A DNA stretch of 64,000 nt from Gimesia aquarii (GTDB taxonomy: Bacteria > Planctomycetota > Planctomycetia > Planctomycetales > Planctomycetaceae): the NCBI RefSeq assembly GCF_007748175.1, contig NZ_CP037422.1, forward strand, positions 1,342,528 through 1,406,527, given 5' to 3'. The translations under genes were made by a program, and so were the position numbers. The notes beneath the pieces are model-generated. The model worked only from the letters and a program-made list of their open reading frames with translations. It did not search any database and was not told the DNA's origin. Positions within the stretch are counted from its first letter, which is position 1; every line of letters starts with the position of its first letter. Below, piece by piece: positions 19,244 through 29,031 of this stretch.

Positions 19244-19440
19244 GTGATCCTGCAAACTGTTAGAAGTAGCTTGGTTATCACGCAGCTTTTTCGAGCGTCG
19301 AATGCTTCCATCATATAATGTAGAACAGACATTGCATTTAATAAAGAAACCAAATGAAGTGACAATTCGTATGTAAGAAAACCACGCAAAGAATCATATG
19401 AAATTCACTAACGTGCTCGACATGGGATGGGAGACACTGT

Positions 19441-19468
19441 TAAGATAGAAAACCTAAGATAGAAAACC
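19441..19468 (+). repeat. Perfect 14-bp tandem duplication
   Basis: TAAGATAGAAAACC occurs twice head to tail without a spacer, about 140 bp before the start codon of the next gene. Confidence 0.85.
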
Positions 19469-19506
19469 ATTTCCCAGGATTAACCAACATGGGAAATAGT
19501 GAATAA

Positions 19507-19531
19507 GGTGGCGGAATCAATTCCGTCCACC
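19507..19531 (+). promoter_or_regulatory. Hairpin in the presumed leader of the DUF1080/haem gene
   Basis: GGTGG-CGGAAT pairs with ATTCCG-T-CCACC, leaving a single-T bulge and a tight loop. It lies about 80 nt upstream of the start codon and could affect mRNA stability or translation. Confidence 0.4.
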
Positions 19532-19609
19532 ATACATACCACGTTCCTCACGAATTTCGATAACAAGTTCCCAAAAACAGCAACTCGTCCATTCAATCGG
19601 GATACGACT

Positions 19610-22600
19610 ATGCGAAAATATATTTGCATTCTTCTTGCCTTACTCGCATTTACTACCAGTACAGTAAACGCACAAGAGTTCCAGAGCCTTTTTAACGGGA
19701 AAGACCTCGATGGCTGGGCTGGAAAAAAAGGTTTTTGGACCGTCAAAGATGGTGCTATTGTCGGTGAAACGACGAAAGAAAAACCGGCCAAACCGAACAC
19801 CTTCCTCGTCTGGCAAGGTGGCGAGGTAAGGGACTTTGAATTCAAGGCCACCGTCCGGTTCAAAGGTAACAACTCCGGCATTCAATATCGTAGCCAGTTG
19901 GTTGATCCCGTAAATTTTGCATTGAAAGGTTATCAGGCTGATCTGCACCCGAAACCAGAATATTTTGGCATGATGTATGGTGAGAAAACCGGGCGAGGGA
20001 TTATCGCGCAGCGGTTCCAACGTGTCGAAGCGGGTACAAAAGGTAAGCCAACCGTTGTTGCAGAGATAGGTGATAAAAAACAAGAACTCGTTGATTGGGA
20101 ATGGAACGAAATTCGAATTGTTGCCGTTGGTAACCGTATGGTTCATCAGATCAATGGCGTCAATACAATTGATCTGACCGATGACCATCCCCAGGCTTTT
20201 TCAAAAGGCGTTTTGGGATTGCAACTCCACGCGGGGCCTCCAATGAGAGTCGAATTTAAAGATCTAAAATACCGTCCGTTGGTCGGTGACGAAGCGACCG
20301 CTGTTCTCAAAGCGGCAGTTGAGAACAAGAAAAAGGAACCCGCGTCTAAGAAAACTGTATCCAAATCGAAAAAGCCTGGCAGATATGACTGGGTGTCGAA
20401 AAAACCGGCTCCCGTTTGGGTATGGCGTACTAAGAATCCAACTGGAAATGAACCGATCTACCTTCGCAAGAAATTTGAGGTCTCAGACCCGATCAAAGCA
20501 GCACGTTTATATTTCACTTGTGATAACCGCGCAACCGTTTGGATCAACGGGAAAGAGGTTGGCACAGCGACCGATTGGGGCAACCCTGTCATCCTGAGCA
20601 ATGCGAAAAAGTTCGTCCAGACAGGAGTAAATCAAATTGCGGTTCAGGCCAAAAATAACGGCGGCGTTGCTGCGTTTATATTGAAACTGGAAGTCGAAAC
20701 TACCGACGAAAAAAAACAGTCGATCACATCCTCTCCTGATTGGAAACTTTCTGACTCTAAAGCCAAAGGCTGGAAACTTGCCAGCTTTGACGATTCCACC
20801 TGGAAACTAAAGTTGAAAAAAATGGGAAACTTTGGCAGTCGTCCCTGGGGTAAGCCGGGGATCACGAGCCGTAGTGGTAGAGTCGACCTTGCAGAACTCA
20901 CAGAGACGATTACGGTTGCCGAAGATTTCAAGGTTGAGCTGCTCTACGAAGTTCCCGGCAATGAACAAGGGAGTTGGGTTTCGCTCACAACTGATGGCAA
21001 AGGCCGCTTACTGGCGAGCGATCAAGGAGACAAGGGGCTCTACCGTATTACTGTTACAAAACATGATGAAGAACCGCAGGTCGAAGTGGAAAAACTGAAA
21101 ATGGATCTTTCCGGTGCACAGGGCATGGTCTGGCACAACGACGCGCTTTATTTTCACAGGAATGGTGGCAATCTCTTTAAAATGACCGATACCAATGGTG
21201 ATGACCAGTTTGATAAAGCCGAAGTATTACCCAGCGAACGCAGTGGGGGAGAGCACGGCAACCACGCCGTGATTGTGGCTGAGGATGGAGAGCATCTTTA
21301 CGTCATTGGTGGAAATCACGCTGCCTTACCACCACAAGACAGTATTGTTCGCTCGCACGTACCTACCTGGGATGAAGACCTGCTTTTACCACGCGAATGG
21401 GATGCAAACGGTCATGCGCGTGGCCGTCTTGCACCAGGGGGCTGGATTTCCAAATTCTCTCCTGAAACGAAACAACATGAGATTATCTCAACAGGTTATC
21501 GTAACCAGTACGACATTGCCCTCAATCGATTCGGTGATCTTTTCACATACGATGCCGATATGGAATGGGACCTCGGTACGCCCTGGTATCGTCCAACAAG
21601 AATTAACTGTGCAGTGAGCGGTTCTGATTACGGGTGGCGCAGTGGTTCTGGGAAATGGCCCGAATATTACGAAGACAGCTTGCCAGCCGTGGTTAATATT
21701 GGTCCCGGTTCTCCAACCGGTGTGATCAGTGGTTTAGGCGCCAAGTTTCCTGCCAAATATCAGGATGCGATATTTGCGCTCGATTGGACGTTCGGTACGA
21801 TTTATGCCATTCATCTTACCCCGGATGGTGCTGGTTACCGTGGCGAACAGGAAGCATTCTGCTATGGCTCACCACTTCCATTGACTGACGCGATTATTGG
21901 GCACGATGGTGCGCTTTACTTTACCATCGGTGGTCGTGGCACCAAGTCGGCATTATTCCGCATCACATACGTTGGTAAAAAATCGACCAAACCCGTGTCG
22001 GGAGAAATTGCGGGAGCCAAGGCGCGAAAACTCCGTCGTAGTCTTGAAGCATATCACGGTAAGCAGTCCCCTGCTGCAGTAGAATCCGCCTGGCCTCATC
22101 TTTCCAGTTCAGACCGCTGGCTACGTTACGCAGCACGCGTCGCGATTGAGTCACAGCCCGTTGATCAGTGGGCTAAGAGAGTCTTTACAGAGAAAAACTC
22201 CCAGGCCAAAATTTCCAGTGCAGTTGCACTTGCCCGTATGGGAAACAAGTCGCATCGCGATGCCCAAATTGCGGCGCTCCTCAAACTAAATCCGGCTGAG
22301 TTGAGCGAAACCCAGTTCCTCGGCCTCCTCCGCGCTTATGCCCTTACTTTTATCCGTCTCGGCAAACCGACAGCCGCGCAACGCGAGCAGATTATCGCTA
22401 CACTCGATCCGCATTTGCCAAATAAGAATAAGAACATCAATACTGAGTTGGTCCGTGTTCTGGTTTATCTTGAAGCACCGAACGTCATTTCGAAAGCCAT
22501 TGATCTCATCGCAAACCGTGGAGAGCCAAAAGTACCGGACTGGACCGAACTCGCGGGTCGTAATAAAAACTATGGAGGACGTGTACTCGCGATGCTCGAA

Positions 22601-23371
22601 AACCACCCGCCGACACATGAAGTTAACTATGCTTTCATGCTTCGCAACCTGCGTCAAGGCTGGACCATGGACCAGCGTCGCAGCTACATCGAGTTTATCA
22701 ACTCGGCTGCGAAGTATCACGGTGGCAATAGCTATGCCAAGTTTCTCGGCAATCTGCGTGATGAAGTCCTCGGTTATCTGAGCAACGCCGACCGCGCTGC
22801 GCTGGCTGATATCAGTGGTGAGAATTTTAATCCCGTACCCGATTTTGAGATTACCACACCACAAGGGCCTGGCAAAACTTGGACTATCGCAGAAGCGAGC
22901 AAGCATACAAATCGTAACAAGATGCGATCTGCAAGCTTTGAGAGCGGTCGTAATTTGTTCCACGCGATGCGTTGTGCCGCATGTCACCGATTTGACGGAC
23001 TTGGCGGTGATGTGGGGCCGGATTTGACAACGGTGAAAAATAAGTTCGATGCCAGATACATTCTTGAATCGATCATCGAGCCAAGTAAGGTCATTTCAGA
23101 TCAATACCAGTCATCAATTGTGGTGACAGAGGATGGTCGCACATTAACAGGACTTGTCTCCAAAGATGGAGACAAAGTGATTGTCTATCCAGCCGATGCA
23201 AAAGCCAAACCGATTGCTGTGTCTTTAAACAAAGTGGAAGAAATTCTGCCGTCCTCTGTCTCACAAATGCCGCAGTCGATGTTGAATGCACTCAACGCTG
23301 ACGAGGTGCGTGACTTGATCGCGTATTTATTGTCGGGCGGTGATCCGAAATCGCGAGTTTACAAAAAATAA
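19610..23371 (+). CDS. Giant secreted DUF1080 / beta-propeller / HEAT / PVC-type haem-binding protein
   Basis: About 1253 residues from the ATG at 19610, which is followed directly by a signal peptide (ICILLALLAFTTSTVNAQ). Domains in order: DUF1080/3-keto-disaccharide hydrolase fold (about 22-220, QSLFNGKDLDGWAGKKGFW); a jelly-roll sugar-binding-like part (about 255-390); a soluble glucose/sorbosone dehydrogenase-like propeller (about 430-790, starting FKVELLYEVPGNEQGSWVSL); an alpha-helical HEAT-like stretch (about 810-1060); and a C-terminal haem domain with CAACH at 1122-1126, then GGDVGPDLT, and a conserved SSVSQMP end. The haem domain is the PVC-specific cytochrome type. It is probably a periplasmic oxidoreductase acting on sugars or polysaccharide breakdown products. 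The frame is open 37 codons upstream, but the signal peptide fixes the start. Confidence 0.82.
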   Translation: MRKYICILLALLAFTTSTVNAQEFQSLFNGKDLDGWAGKKGFWTVKDGAIVGETTKEKPAKPNTFLVWQGGEVRDFEFKATVRFKGNNSGIQYRSQLVDPVNFALKGYQADLHPKPEYFGMMYGEKTGRGIIAQRFQRVEAGTKGKPTVVAEIGDKKQELVDWEWNEIRIVAVGNRMVHQINGVNTIDLTDDHPQAFSKGVLGLQLHAGPPMRVEFKDLKYRPLVGDEATAVLKAAVENKKKEPASKKTVSKSKKPGRYDWVSKKPAPVWVWRTKNPTGNEPIYLRKKFEVSDPIKAARLYFTCDNRATVWINGKEVGTATDWGNPVILSNAKKFVQTGVNQIAVQAKNNGGVAAFILKLEVETTDEKKQSITSSPDWKLSDSKAKGWKLASFDDSTWKLKLKKMGNFGSRPWGKPGITSRSGRVDLAELTETITVAEDFKVELLYEVPGNEQGSWVSLTTDGKGRLLASDQGDKGLYRITVTKHDEEPQVEVEKLKMDLSGAQGMVWHNDALYFHRNGGNLFKMTDTNGDDQFDKAEVLPSERSGGEHGNHAVIVAEDGEHLYVIGGNHAALPPQDSIVRSHVPTWDEDLLLPREWDANGHARGRLAPGGWISKFSPETKQHEIISTGYRNQYDIALNRFGDLFTYDADMEWDLGTPWYRPTRINCAVSGSDYGWRSGSGKWPEYYEDSLPAVVNIGPGSPTGVISGLGAKFPAKYQDAIFALDWTFGTIYAIHLTPDGAGYRGEQEAFCYGSPLPLTDAIIGHDGALYFTIGGRGTKSALFRITYVGKKSTKPVSGEIAGAKARKLRRSLEAYHGKQSPAAVESAWPHLSSSDRWLRYAARVAIESQPVDQWAKRVFTEKNSQAKISSAVALARMGNKSHRDAQIAALLKLNPAELSETQFLGLLRAYALTFIRLGKPTAAQREQIIATLDPHLPNKNKNINTELVRVLVYLEAPNVISKAIDLIANRGEPKVPDWTELAGRNKNYGGRVLAMLENHPPTHEVNYAFMLRNLRQGWTMDQRRSYIEFINSAAKYHGGNSYAKFLGNLRDEVLGYLSNADRAALADISGENFNPVPDFEITTPQGPGKTWTIAEASKHTNRNKMRSASFESGRNLFHAMRCAACHRFDGLGGDVGPDLTTVKNKFDARYILESIIEPSKVISDQYQSSIVVTEDGRTLTGLVSKDGDKVIVYPADAKAKPIAVSLNKVEEILPSSVSQMPQSMLNALNADEVRDLIAYLLSGGDPKSRVYKK

Positions 23372-23425
23372 ACATTAAAGATCACGCGTTGTTTTTCGAT
23401 TTGCGATTGTAAGGATAAATGGACT

Positions 23426-25159
23426 TTACAGTCGCCCGCTCCGAAAGACCCCGTAGATCAACCAGATTCCCAACAGACTTGACAACATAAAAATGGGAAT
23501 GCTGATATAAACCAGCCGATCATCGGATAGAATTGTTACGGAAGATGCTAAAATGAGTGCAGACACAACCATTCCAATGGTTAGCCGATTGCCTGATCGA
23601 TCCATCTCAGTTGTTAAGTGATCGATCCCTCTATGTTCCAGTTGAATCCTGAGCTCATCGTCACTCAATTTTCCCAAGGTTCGGCCAATCTGTTCGGGAA
23701 GTTCATGTAATACCTTTGACAAGCTACAGGCATCTGACCAGATTCGTCCAGCGATGGCACGAGGATGATAACGTTCGGAAGAAATCTGATAGATGTAAGG
23801 CTCCATTTCCTGAGCGATATTCAAGTCGGGAGCAATACGAGATGCGACACCTTCCAGTGTAATTAAAGCGCGAATCAGTAACATGATATCGACGGGGCAA
23901 CGAATACGGTGGATCGCCAGTATATTAATAAAATCAGTCAGCATTTTTCCCACACTGATCTGATCCAGCGGGATGCCATAATAATTTCCGATGAAATCAC
24001 GCAAGTCAGCGCGTAACAACTGATGATCAACGTTTCGTTTTGTTTTACCTATTTTCAGTACGACATCGACCAGACGTGAAGCGTCTTTCTTCGCAACATT
24101 CAATAATAAGTCGACCAGTAAATCCCGTCGTTCCGCTTCCAGAACTCCGATCATTCCATAATCAATAAAACAGATGGAGCCGTCCGGTAGAATTCGAATG
24201 TTACCCGGGTGAGGGTCCGCGTGAAAAATTCCGAATTCAAAAGTCATTTTCATAAAAATGCGGGCCCCGTTTGCCGCGACATCATGCGCGCTGATTGGCA
24301 AGTTCTTTAACTGCTCACCATTATCAATATCGTCAATCCGGTAGCCATCGATATATTCCATGGTGATGACATCACCTTGTGTCAAATCCCAGAAAATTTT
24401 AGGGACATGCAATGTGGCATCATCTTGAAACAGGCGATAGAACTCATCAGTCGAACGTGCCTCTCGAGTAAATTGCAGTTCACGCCGGATTGTACGAGAA
24501 AATTGATTGACCAGACCGACCGGATCAAAGACTTCTGCATCTGGAAAATGGCGTTCGATCATCGTTGCCAACTCGTACATCAGACTTAAATCTTGTTCTA
24601 TGACGCGATCGATATCAGGACGTTTTATTTTTACTACTAATTGTGTCCCATCATGGAGGCGGGCACGATGTACCTGCCCCAATGATCCCGCGGCCAGTGG
24701 TTTATGGTCAAATTCAGAAAAAAGAGAATCAATCGAGTTTTCCAATTCACGTTCGACAATTTCAATCGCAGTGTTGCTGGGAAATGAGGGGACTCGTTCT
24801 TGAAGTTTTGATAACTCCCGAATAACATCTTTGGGAATCAGATCGGGGCGTGTACTAACAACCTGGCCAAATTTAATAAATGTGACACCCAGGCTTTCTA
24901 AAGCAAGCCGAATGCGCTTGGCACGAGTTAATCTGACTTCCGGTTCGGACCGTTTCCAGAATAGAAGTCGGCGGCCCCACCGTAAATAGCGTCGTAGCCC
25001 CAATTGATCTACCAGATCATCAAAACCATAATTCACAAGAACCGTTACGATTTCGCGGCTTCTTCGTAGATTTCTTAATAACCGTAGTGGGTTCGATTCC
25101 AAGGGATTCTCCTGCAAAGAAAGCGGCCTCACGAATTTCCTCATCAGTAAGCATTGCAT
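23426..25159 (-). CDS. ABC1/UbiB/AarF family atypical kinase
   Basis: 577 residues, typical for UbiB. Residues 96-99 are KFGQ, part of the KxGQ signature (GVTFIKFGQVVSTRPDLIP). The ATP/catalytic region follows: VVKIKRPDIDRVIEQDL, then MTFEFGIFHADPHPGNIRI and FIDYGMIG. Two hydrophobic helices at the C-terminus (about 525-575) anchor it to the membrane, as usual. Known relatives support quinone biosynthesis or lipid homeostasis by ATP-dependent extraction of lipid intermediates. No quinone gene is adjacent. The start ATG lacks a good ribosome-binding site; an ATG five codons further in is an alternative. It converges with the giant haem protein gene, with about 55 nt between stops. Confidence 0.9.
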   Translation of the reverse strand: MQCLLMRKFVRPLSLQENPLESNPLRLLRNLRRSREIVTVLVNYGFDDLVDQLGLRRYLRWGRRLLFWKRSEPEVRLTRAKRIRLALESLGVTFIKFGQVVSTRPDLIPKDVIRELSKLQERVPSFPSNTAIEIVERELENSIDSLFSEFDHKPLAAGSLGQVHRARLHDGTQLVVKIKRPDIDRVIEQDLSLMYELATMIERHFPDAEVFDPVGLVNQFSRTIRRELQFTREARSTDEFYRLFQDDATLHVPKIFWDLTQGDVITMEYIDGYRIDDIDNGEQLKNLPISAHDVAANGARIFMKMTFEFGIFHADPHPGNIRILPDGSICFIDYGMIGVLEAERRDLLVDLLLNVAKKDASRLVDVVLKIGKTKRNVDHQLLRADLRDFIGNYYGIPLDQISVGKMLTDFINILAIHRIRCPVDIMLLIRALITLEGVASRIAPDLNIAQEMEPYIYQISSERYHPRAIAGRIWSDACSLSKVLHELPEQIGRTLGKLSDDELRIQLEHRGIDHLTTEMDRSGNRLTIGMVVSALILASSVTILSDDRLVYISIPIFMLSSLLGIWLIYGVFRSGRL

Positions 25160-25287
25160 TCAGTTCAGTTTTACTTTTTATCTTATCAGACTATAACAGA
25201 CGTTCCTATGCAGCAAACCCTCTATCCTATTAAAATAGAACTGGTAGTCATCTTCTTATATTTAACTTGAAGCGCGGAGACGGAATT

Positions 25288-26559
25288 ATGCGTTTTCTGA
25301 AATACATCCTGTTGATAATGCTCTACACGGCTTCTGACAGTTTTGCAGGCGACTGGCCTCAGATTCTCGGTCCCTATCGAAATGGCCATATTAGAGGAGA
25401 ATCGCTTGCCAAGTCATGGCCCGAAGGGGGACCCATTACGAAGTGGCAGCGCACGGTCGGGAGTGGCTTTGCCGGGCTGGCGATTTCTCAGAATGTGGCT
25501 ATTTTATTTCATAGAATTGGAGATCAGGAAACAGTCGAAGCGCTGGAAGCTCAAACAGGTAAAGTAATCTGGAAACATTCGATTCCCGTAAATTACCGGG
25601 GCACATTCAATCCCAATGATGGTCCCATTGCGGTACCTCTGATTTATAACAATCGTATTTACGTTTATGGGATCAGTGGTAAGCTACAATGTCTCGATTT
25701 CAAGACTGGTAAACAGATCTGGATGCGCGATACGCACAAGGATTATCAGGTGGGCGAAGGTTACTTTGGTGTTGGTAGTACTCCCATCATTGTGGAAAAC
25801 AAACTGATCGTCAATGTTGGGGGAAAACGTAAAAACGCAGGGATTGTTGCTTTTTCTCTGGATAAAGGGATCACGCTCTGGCAGACAATGCAGGATGACG
25901 CCAGTTACTCCTCTCCTGTTTCTGCATTCTTACATGGCCGTTATTATGCCATCTTTATCACCCGACTCCATTTAGTGGGCGTTGATCCTCGAAATGGAAA
26001 CGTCTTGTTTCAGTTTCCTTTCGGGAAACGTGGTCCGACAGTGAATGGTGCGAATCCTGTCGTCGTCGGAAAGTATATATTCGCAACGGCCAGTTATGGC
26101 GTAGGAGGACTTTGGGTTCAGACTGAACGTGATAGTGCGAGTGAAGTCTGGCGGAATGGTCAAATCATGTCCAGCCAATATACGACGCCCGTTGAATACG
26201 GAGGAACATTAATTGGTATTGATGGGCGTCAGGATATTGGTTCGTCGAGGCTGCTCTGCTTTGATCCAAAATCCAAAAAAGTGCTCTGGTCAAAAGATGA
26301 TTTTGGTTATGCCACTTTGATTGAAGCCGATGATAAATTGATTATTATGAAATCAGATGGGAAATTAGTATTGGCCGAAGCGTCGCAGGAAGAATATAAA
26401 GAACTCGCTCGTGCTCAGGTTCTGAATTCAACTACACGGGCACTACCGGCTTTGTCTAACGGTCTCCTCTTTGTACGAAGTGAAAAAACTCTGAAATGTT
26501 TACAGTTAAAGTCGGATAATCCTGTTCCAGAAAAGCCTGATAAAGCCACTTTAAAGTAA
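25288..26559 (+). CDS. Secreted PQQ-like beta-propeller repeat protein
   Basis: About 423 residues from the ATG at 25288, which is followed by a signal peptide (FLKYILLIMLYTASDSFA). An in-frame TTG at 25267 would place extra charged residues before it and is less likely. The body is a PQQ_2-type propeller with tryptophan-docking repeats (DWPQILGPYRNG, GKVIWKHSIP, KTGKQIWMRD, DKGITLWQTM, KKVLWSKDD). These domains often form rigid scaffolds; PQQ binding is not implied. The sequence opening (W-PQ/W-GP-RNG) marks the common planctomycete family, and a paralogue is at 45364-46617. It ends 14 nt before hemL on the same strand, so the two are probably co-transcribed. No enzymatic residues were identified. 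Confidence 0.82.
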   Translation: MRFLKYILLIMLYTASDSFAGDWPQILGPYRNGHIRGESLAKSWPEGGPITKWQRTVGSGFAGLAISQNVAILFHRIGDQETVEALEAQTGKVIWKHSIPVNYRGTFNPNDGPIAVPLIYNNRIYVYGISGKLQCLDFKTGKQIWMRDTHKDYQVGEGYFGVGSTPIIVENKLIVNVGGKRKNAGIVAFSLDKGITLWQTMQDDASYSSPVSAFLHGRYYAIFITRLHLVGVDPRNGNVLFQFPFGKRGPTVNGANPVVVGKYIFATASYGVGGLWVQTERDSASEVWRNGQIMSSQYTTPVEYGGTLIGIDGRQDIGSSRLLCFDPKSKKVLWSKDDFGYATLIEADDKLIIMKSDGKLVLAEASQEEYKELARAQVLNSTTRALPALSNGLLFVRSEKTLKCLQLKSDNPVPEKPDKATLK

Positions 26560-26573
26560 GGACTTGTTTCATA

Positions 26574-27869
26574 ATGTCATCCAGCCGCCGTTCGCATAGT
26601 GAAGAACAGTTTCAACGTGCTCTCAAAGTGATACCCGGAGGTGTCAATAGTCCTGCGCGGGCGTTTGGCGCAGTGGGAGGCCATCCAGTCATTATTGATC
26701 GGGGGGAAGGTCAGTATCTCTATGACATTGATGGCAATCGCTATATCGATTACGTCGGTTCCTGGGGGCCTCATATTCTCGGGCATCGTCATCCGCAGGT
26801 TGTCTTCAGAATTGAAGCGGCACTTAAGAAGGGAACCAGTTTTGGTGCACCCACATTACTGGAAACGGAACTGGCCGAACTCGTTGCTGAACTGGTACCT
26901 TGTGTTGAAAAGGTTCGTATGGTGAATTCCGGTACGGAAGCGGCTATGAGTGTCCTTCGATTGGCACGCGGATATACGGGGCGAGATAAAGTAATTAAGT
27001 TTGCGGGCTGTTATCATGGGCATGTTGACAGTTTACTCGTTCAAGCCGGTAGTGGGGCACTGACATTGGGAACGCCGTCGAGTCCCGGTGTTCCTCAAGG
27101 TTGTACCTCGGACACATTGGTGCTTGAGTACAACGATTTCGATCAACTCAAAGAGACTTTTGCAAAAATGGGAGAGCAAATAGCCTGTCTGATTCTAGAG
27201 CCCGTTGTCGGTAATATGGGGGTCGTGTTGCCAGAACCTGGTTTTCTGGAAACCATCCGCGCGCTTTGTACAGAACATGGCACAGTCTTTATCATGGATG
27301 AGGTTATGACCGGTTTCCGCCTTTCCATAGGAGGAGCGCAAGAGCGATTTGGCATCACACCTGATATTTGTATGTTGGGGAAAGTCATTGGTGGTGGAAT
27401 GCCTGTGGGTGCTTATGGCGGTAAAGCAGAAATCATGGATACGATTTCTCCTGTTGGAACGGTTTACCAGGCGGGAACACTTTCCGGGAACCCTATCGCA
27501 ATGGCTTCGGGAATTGCGACCTTGGAATGTTTGAAAGAAACCAACCCCTATCCACAACTGGAAGAGAAAACACAACGTTTGACACAAGGACTTGTTTCTG
27601 CTGCCAGTAAAGCGGGGTTGCCCCATACATTGGCAGAATGCGGTTCCATGTACACGCTCTTTTTCAATCCAGACAAAGTCACTAATTATACGATTTCTGC
27701 TCGTAATGATACGGATCGATTCGCTCGATACTTTCAAGGCATGCTGGATCGGGGGATTTATCTTCCTTGCAGCCAGTTTGAAGCCAACTTTACCTCAGCG
27801 GCGTTAACCGATGATGATATTGATCAAACCATTCAAGCAGCTGAGGAAGTTTTGCAAGAAATCGCCTGA
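26574..27869 (+). CDS. hemL: Glutamate-1-semialdehyde 2,1-aminomutase
   Basis: 431 residues, normal length. Converts glutamate-1-semialdehyde to 5-aminolevulinate, the first committed tetrapyrrole precursor in the C5 pathway. Visible signatures: VIPGGVNSPARAFGAVGG near the N-terminus, VNSGTEAAMSVLRLARGYTG, FAGCYHGHVD, and DEVMTGFR. The PLP-binding lysine is K270 in MLGKVIGGGMPVGAYGG. The C-terminal half has YQAGTLSGNPIAMA. It begins 14 nt after the stop of the PQQ-propeller gene and is probably read from the same promoter. A short hairpin follows the stop. It supplies haem, which the neighbouring PVC-type cytochrome needs, but a direct regulatory link is only a guess. Confidence 0.97.
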   Translation: MSSSRRSHSEEQFQRALKVIPGGVNSPARAFGAVGGHPVIIDRGEGQYLYDIDGNRYIDYVGSWGPHILGHRHPQVVFRIEAALKKGTSFGAPTLLETELAELVAELVPCVEKVRMVNSGTEAAMSVLRLARGYTGRDKVIKFAGCYHGHVDSLLVQAGSGALTLGTPSSPGVPQGCTSDTLVLEYNDFDQLKETFAKMGEQIACLILEPVVGNMGVVLPEPGFLETIRALCTEHGTVFIMDEVMTGFRLSIGGAQERFGITPDICMLGKVIGGGMPVGAYGGKAEIMDTISPVGTVYQAGTLSGNPIAMASGIATLECLKETNPYPQLEEKTQRLTQGLVSAASKAGLPHTLAECGSMYTLFFNPDKVTNYTISARNDTDRFARYFQGMLDRGIYLPCSQFEANFTSAALTDDDIDQTIQAAEEVLQEIA

Positions 27870-27883
27870 TTCCATTGATCAGG
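27865..27883. terminator. Small hairpin between convergent hemL and the M42 peptidase gene
   Basis: CCTGAT (27865-27870) pairs with ATCAGG (27878-27883) across a 7-nt loop, overlapping the hemL stop. No T-tract is present on either strand. Confidence 0.3.
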
Positions 27884-27899
27884 TACAGATCGTACAAAT

Positions 27900-28958
27900 T
27901 TAAGGGGTGAAGTCTGTCGTTTCATCAATGCCCCTGCAAAACGTTGCTAGTAACGTTGCGGCGTTGTCGAGATCTTCTAACGAGATGACTTCTACTGGAC
28001 TATGCATGTACCGATTTGGAATGGCCACGATTCCTGTCGCCATACCTGCCTGGTTCAATTGCATTGCGTTGGCATCGTTTCCGGCAGGTCGAGAGATGCC
28101 ATTTATCTGGCAGGCAATTTCTGTTTTGTTAGCTAATTGTGTCAATGAGGAAAACACAACCGGGTTCACATTCGGTCCACGATAAACGACTGGTCCACCA
28201 CCAACTTTGATATCTCCATTTTCTTTCTTGCTCACTGTGGGGCAGTCCGTGGCATGTGTCACATCAACGGCAATTCCCACTTCAGGCTCAATTGAATATG
28301 CACTGGTTTTTGCGCCTCTCAGTCCAATTTCCTCTTGCACTGTGGAAACGGAGAAAACTCCCACTTCAGGCTTTTTTTCACTTAGTTGGCGTAATGCTTC
28401 CATCACGACCCAGACGCCGACTCGGTTGTCCATGCCAGGCGCAGATGCTAACTGATTCAGCATGGGACGAAACCCAAGCTCAAAGGTCACAGGATCTCCG
28501 ATCGCGACCAGCTCTCGTGCTTCGTCTCCATTTTTGGCACCGATGTCAATCCAGAGGTCTTTAATTTCTGGAACCGATTTTCTTTCTTCAGGAGTTAACA
28601 AGTGAATGGCTTTGCGAGCGATGACGCCATGCACTGGTCCAGAGGCAGTGTGTACCTGCATGTTCTGTCCCAGCAACATCTGAATGTCCCAGCCACCAAT
28701 CAGGTTTGCCCAAAGATAACCATCATCGTCGATATGCTGCACTAAAAGACCAATTTGATCACAGTGCCCCGCAAACATGACACGTCTTTTGGCATCCGGA
28801 TTAACCGCTGCAATGACGTTACCGTGCAAGTCTGTTGTGACTTCATCAGCAAATGAACCAACATATTCACGAACAACCTCTTGGATAGGGCCTTCGTATC
28901 CAGAAGGAGCGGGAGCATGAAGCAGGTTTTTCAAAAAATCGAGTGATTGCGCATCCAT
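27900..28958 (-). CDS. M42 family metallopeptidase (glutamyl aminopeptidase / deblocking aminopeptidase type)
   Basis: 352 residues, normal for the family, which forms large tetrahedral cytoplasmic aminopeptidases with two metal ions. The metal and catalytic residues are in place: H65 and D67 (AGHCDQIG), D177 (PGMDNRVG), E209-E210 (VQEEIGLRG), D232 (VDVTHATD) and H319 (RYMHSPVE). It is related to endoglucanase-annotated FrvX proteins, but that label is historical; peptide hydrolysis is the likely activity. It converges with hemL. Two perfect palindromes lie upstream (28989-29000 and 29032-29045), possibly a regulator site. There is no signal peptide, so it is cytoplasmic. Confidence 0.92.
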   Translation of the reverse strand: MDAQSLDFLKNLLHAPAPSGYEGPIQEVVREYVGSFADEVTTDLHGNVIAAVNPDAKRRVMFAGHCDQIGLLVQHIDDDGYLWANLIGGWDIQMLLGQNMQVHTASGPVHGVIARKAIHLLTPEERKSVPEIKDLWIDIGAKNGDEARELVAIGDPVTFELGFRPMLNQLASAPGMDNRVGVWVVMEALRQLSEKKPEVGVFSVSTVQEEIGLRGAKTSAYSIEPEVGIAVDVTHATDCPTVSKKENGDIKVGGGPVVYRGPNVNPVVFSSLTQLANKTEIACQINGISRPAGNDANAMQLNQAGMATGIVAIPNRYMHSPVEVISLEDLDNAATLLATFCRGIDETTDFTP

Positions 28959-28988
28959 GAATTGAGTCCAAAAAATTGAAGGGTTTTA

Positions 28989-29000
28989 CCTGTATACAGG
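28989..29000. promoter_or_regulatory. 12-bp perfect palindrome upstream of the M42 peptidase
   Basis: CCTGTATACAGG, centred about 36 bp upstream of the peptidase start codon. The position fits an operator. Confidence 0.35.
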
Positions 29001-29031
29001 AGAATATACTTGATATTCATCATCTGAAACG

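Larger units (their letters stand above)
19244..19609. other. Intergenic region with a tandem repeat and a hairpin
   Basis: About 365 bp. Besides the 14-bp tandem repeat (19441-19468) and hairpin (19507-19531), listed separately, nothing is recognised. Confidence 0.5.

Noticed and set aside
22286..22987. Minus-strand open frame of 233 codons
   Set aside because: Opposite the HEAT-like part of the giant haem protein gene, with no independent support.
25070..25110. GTTCGATTCC-like word suggesting a tRNA T-arm
   Set aside because: It is inside the UbiB-type gene and has no matching acceptor or anticodon stems.
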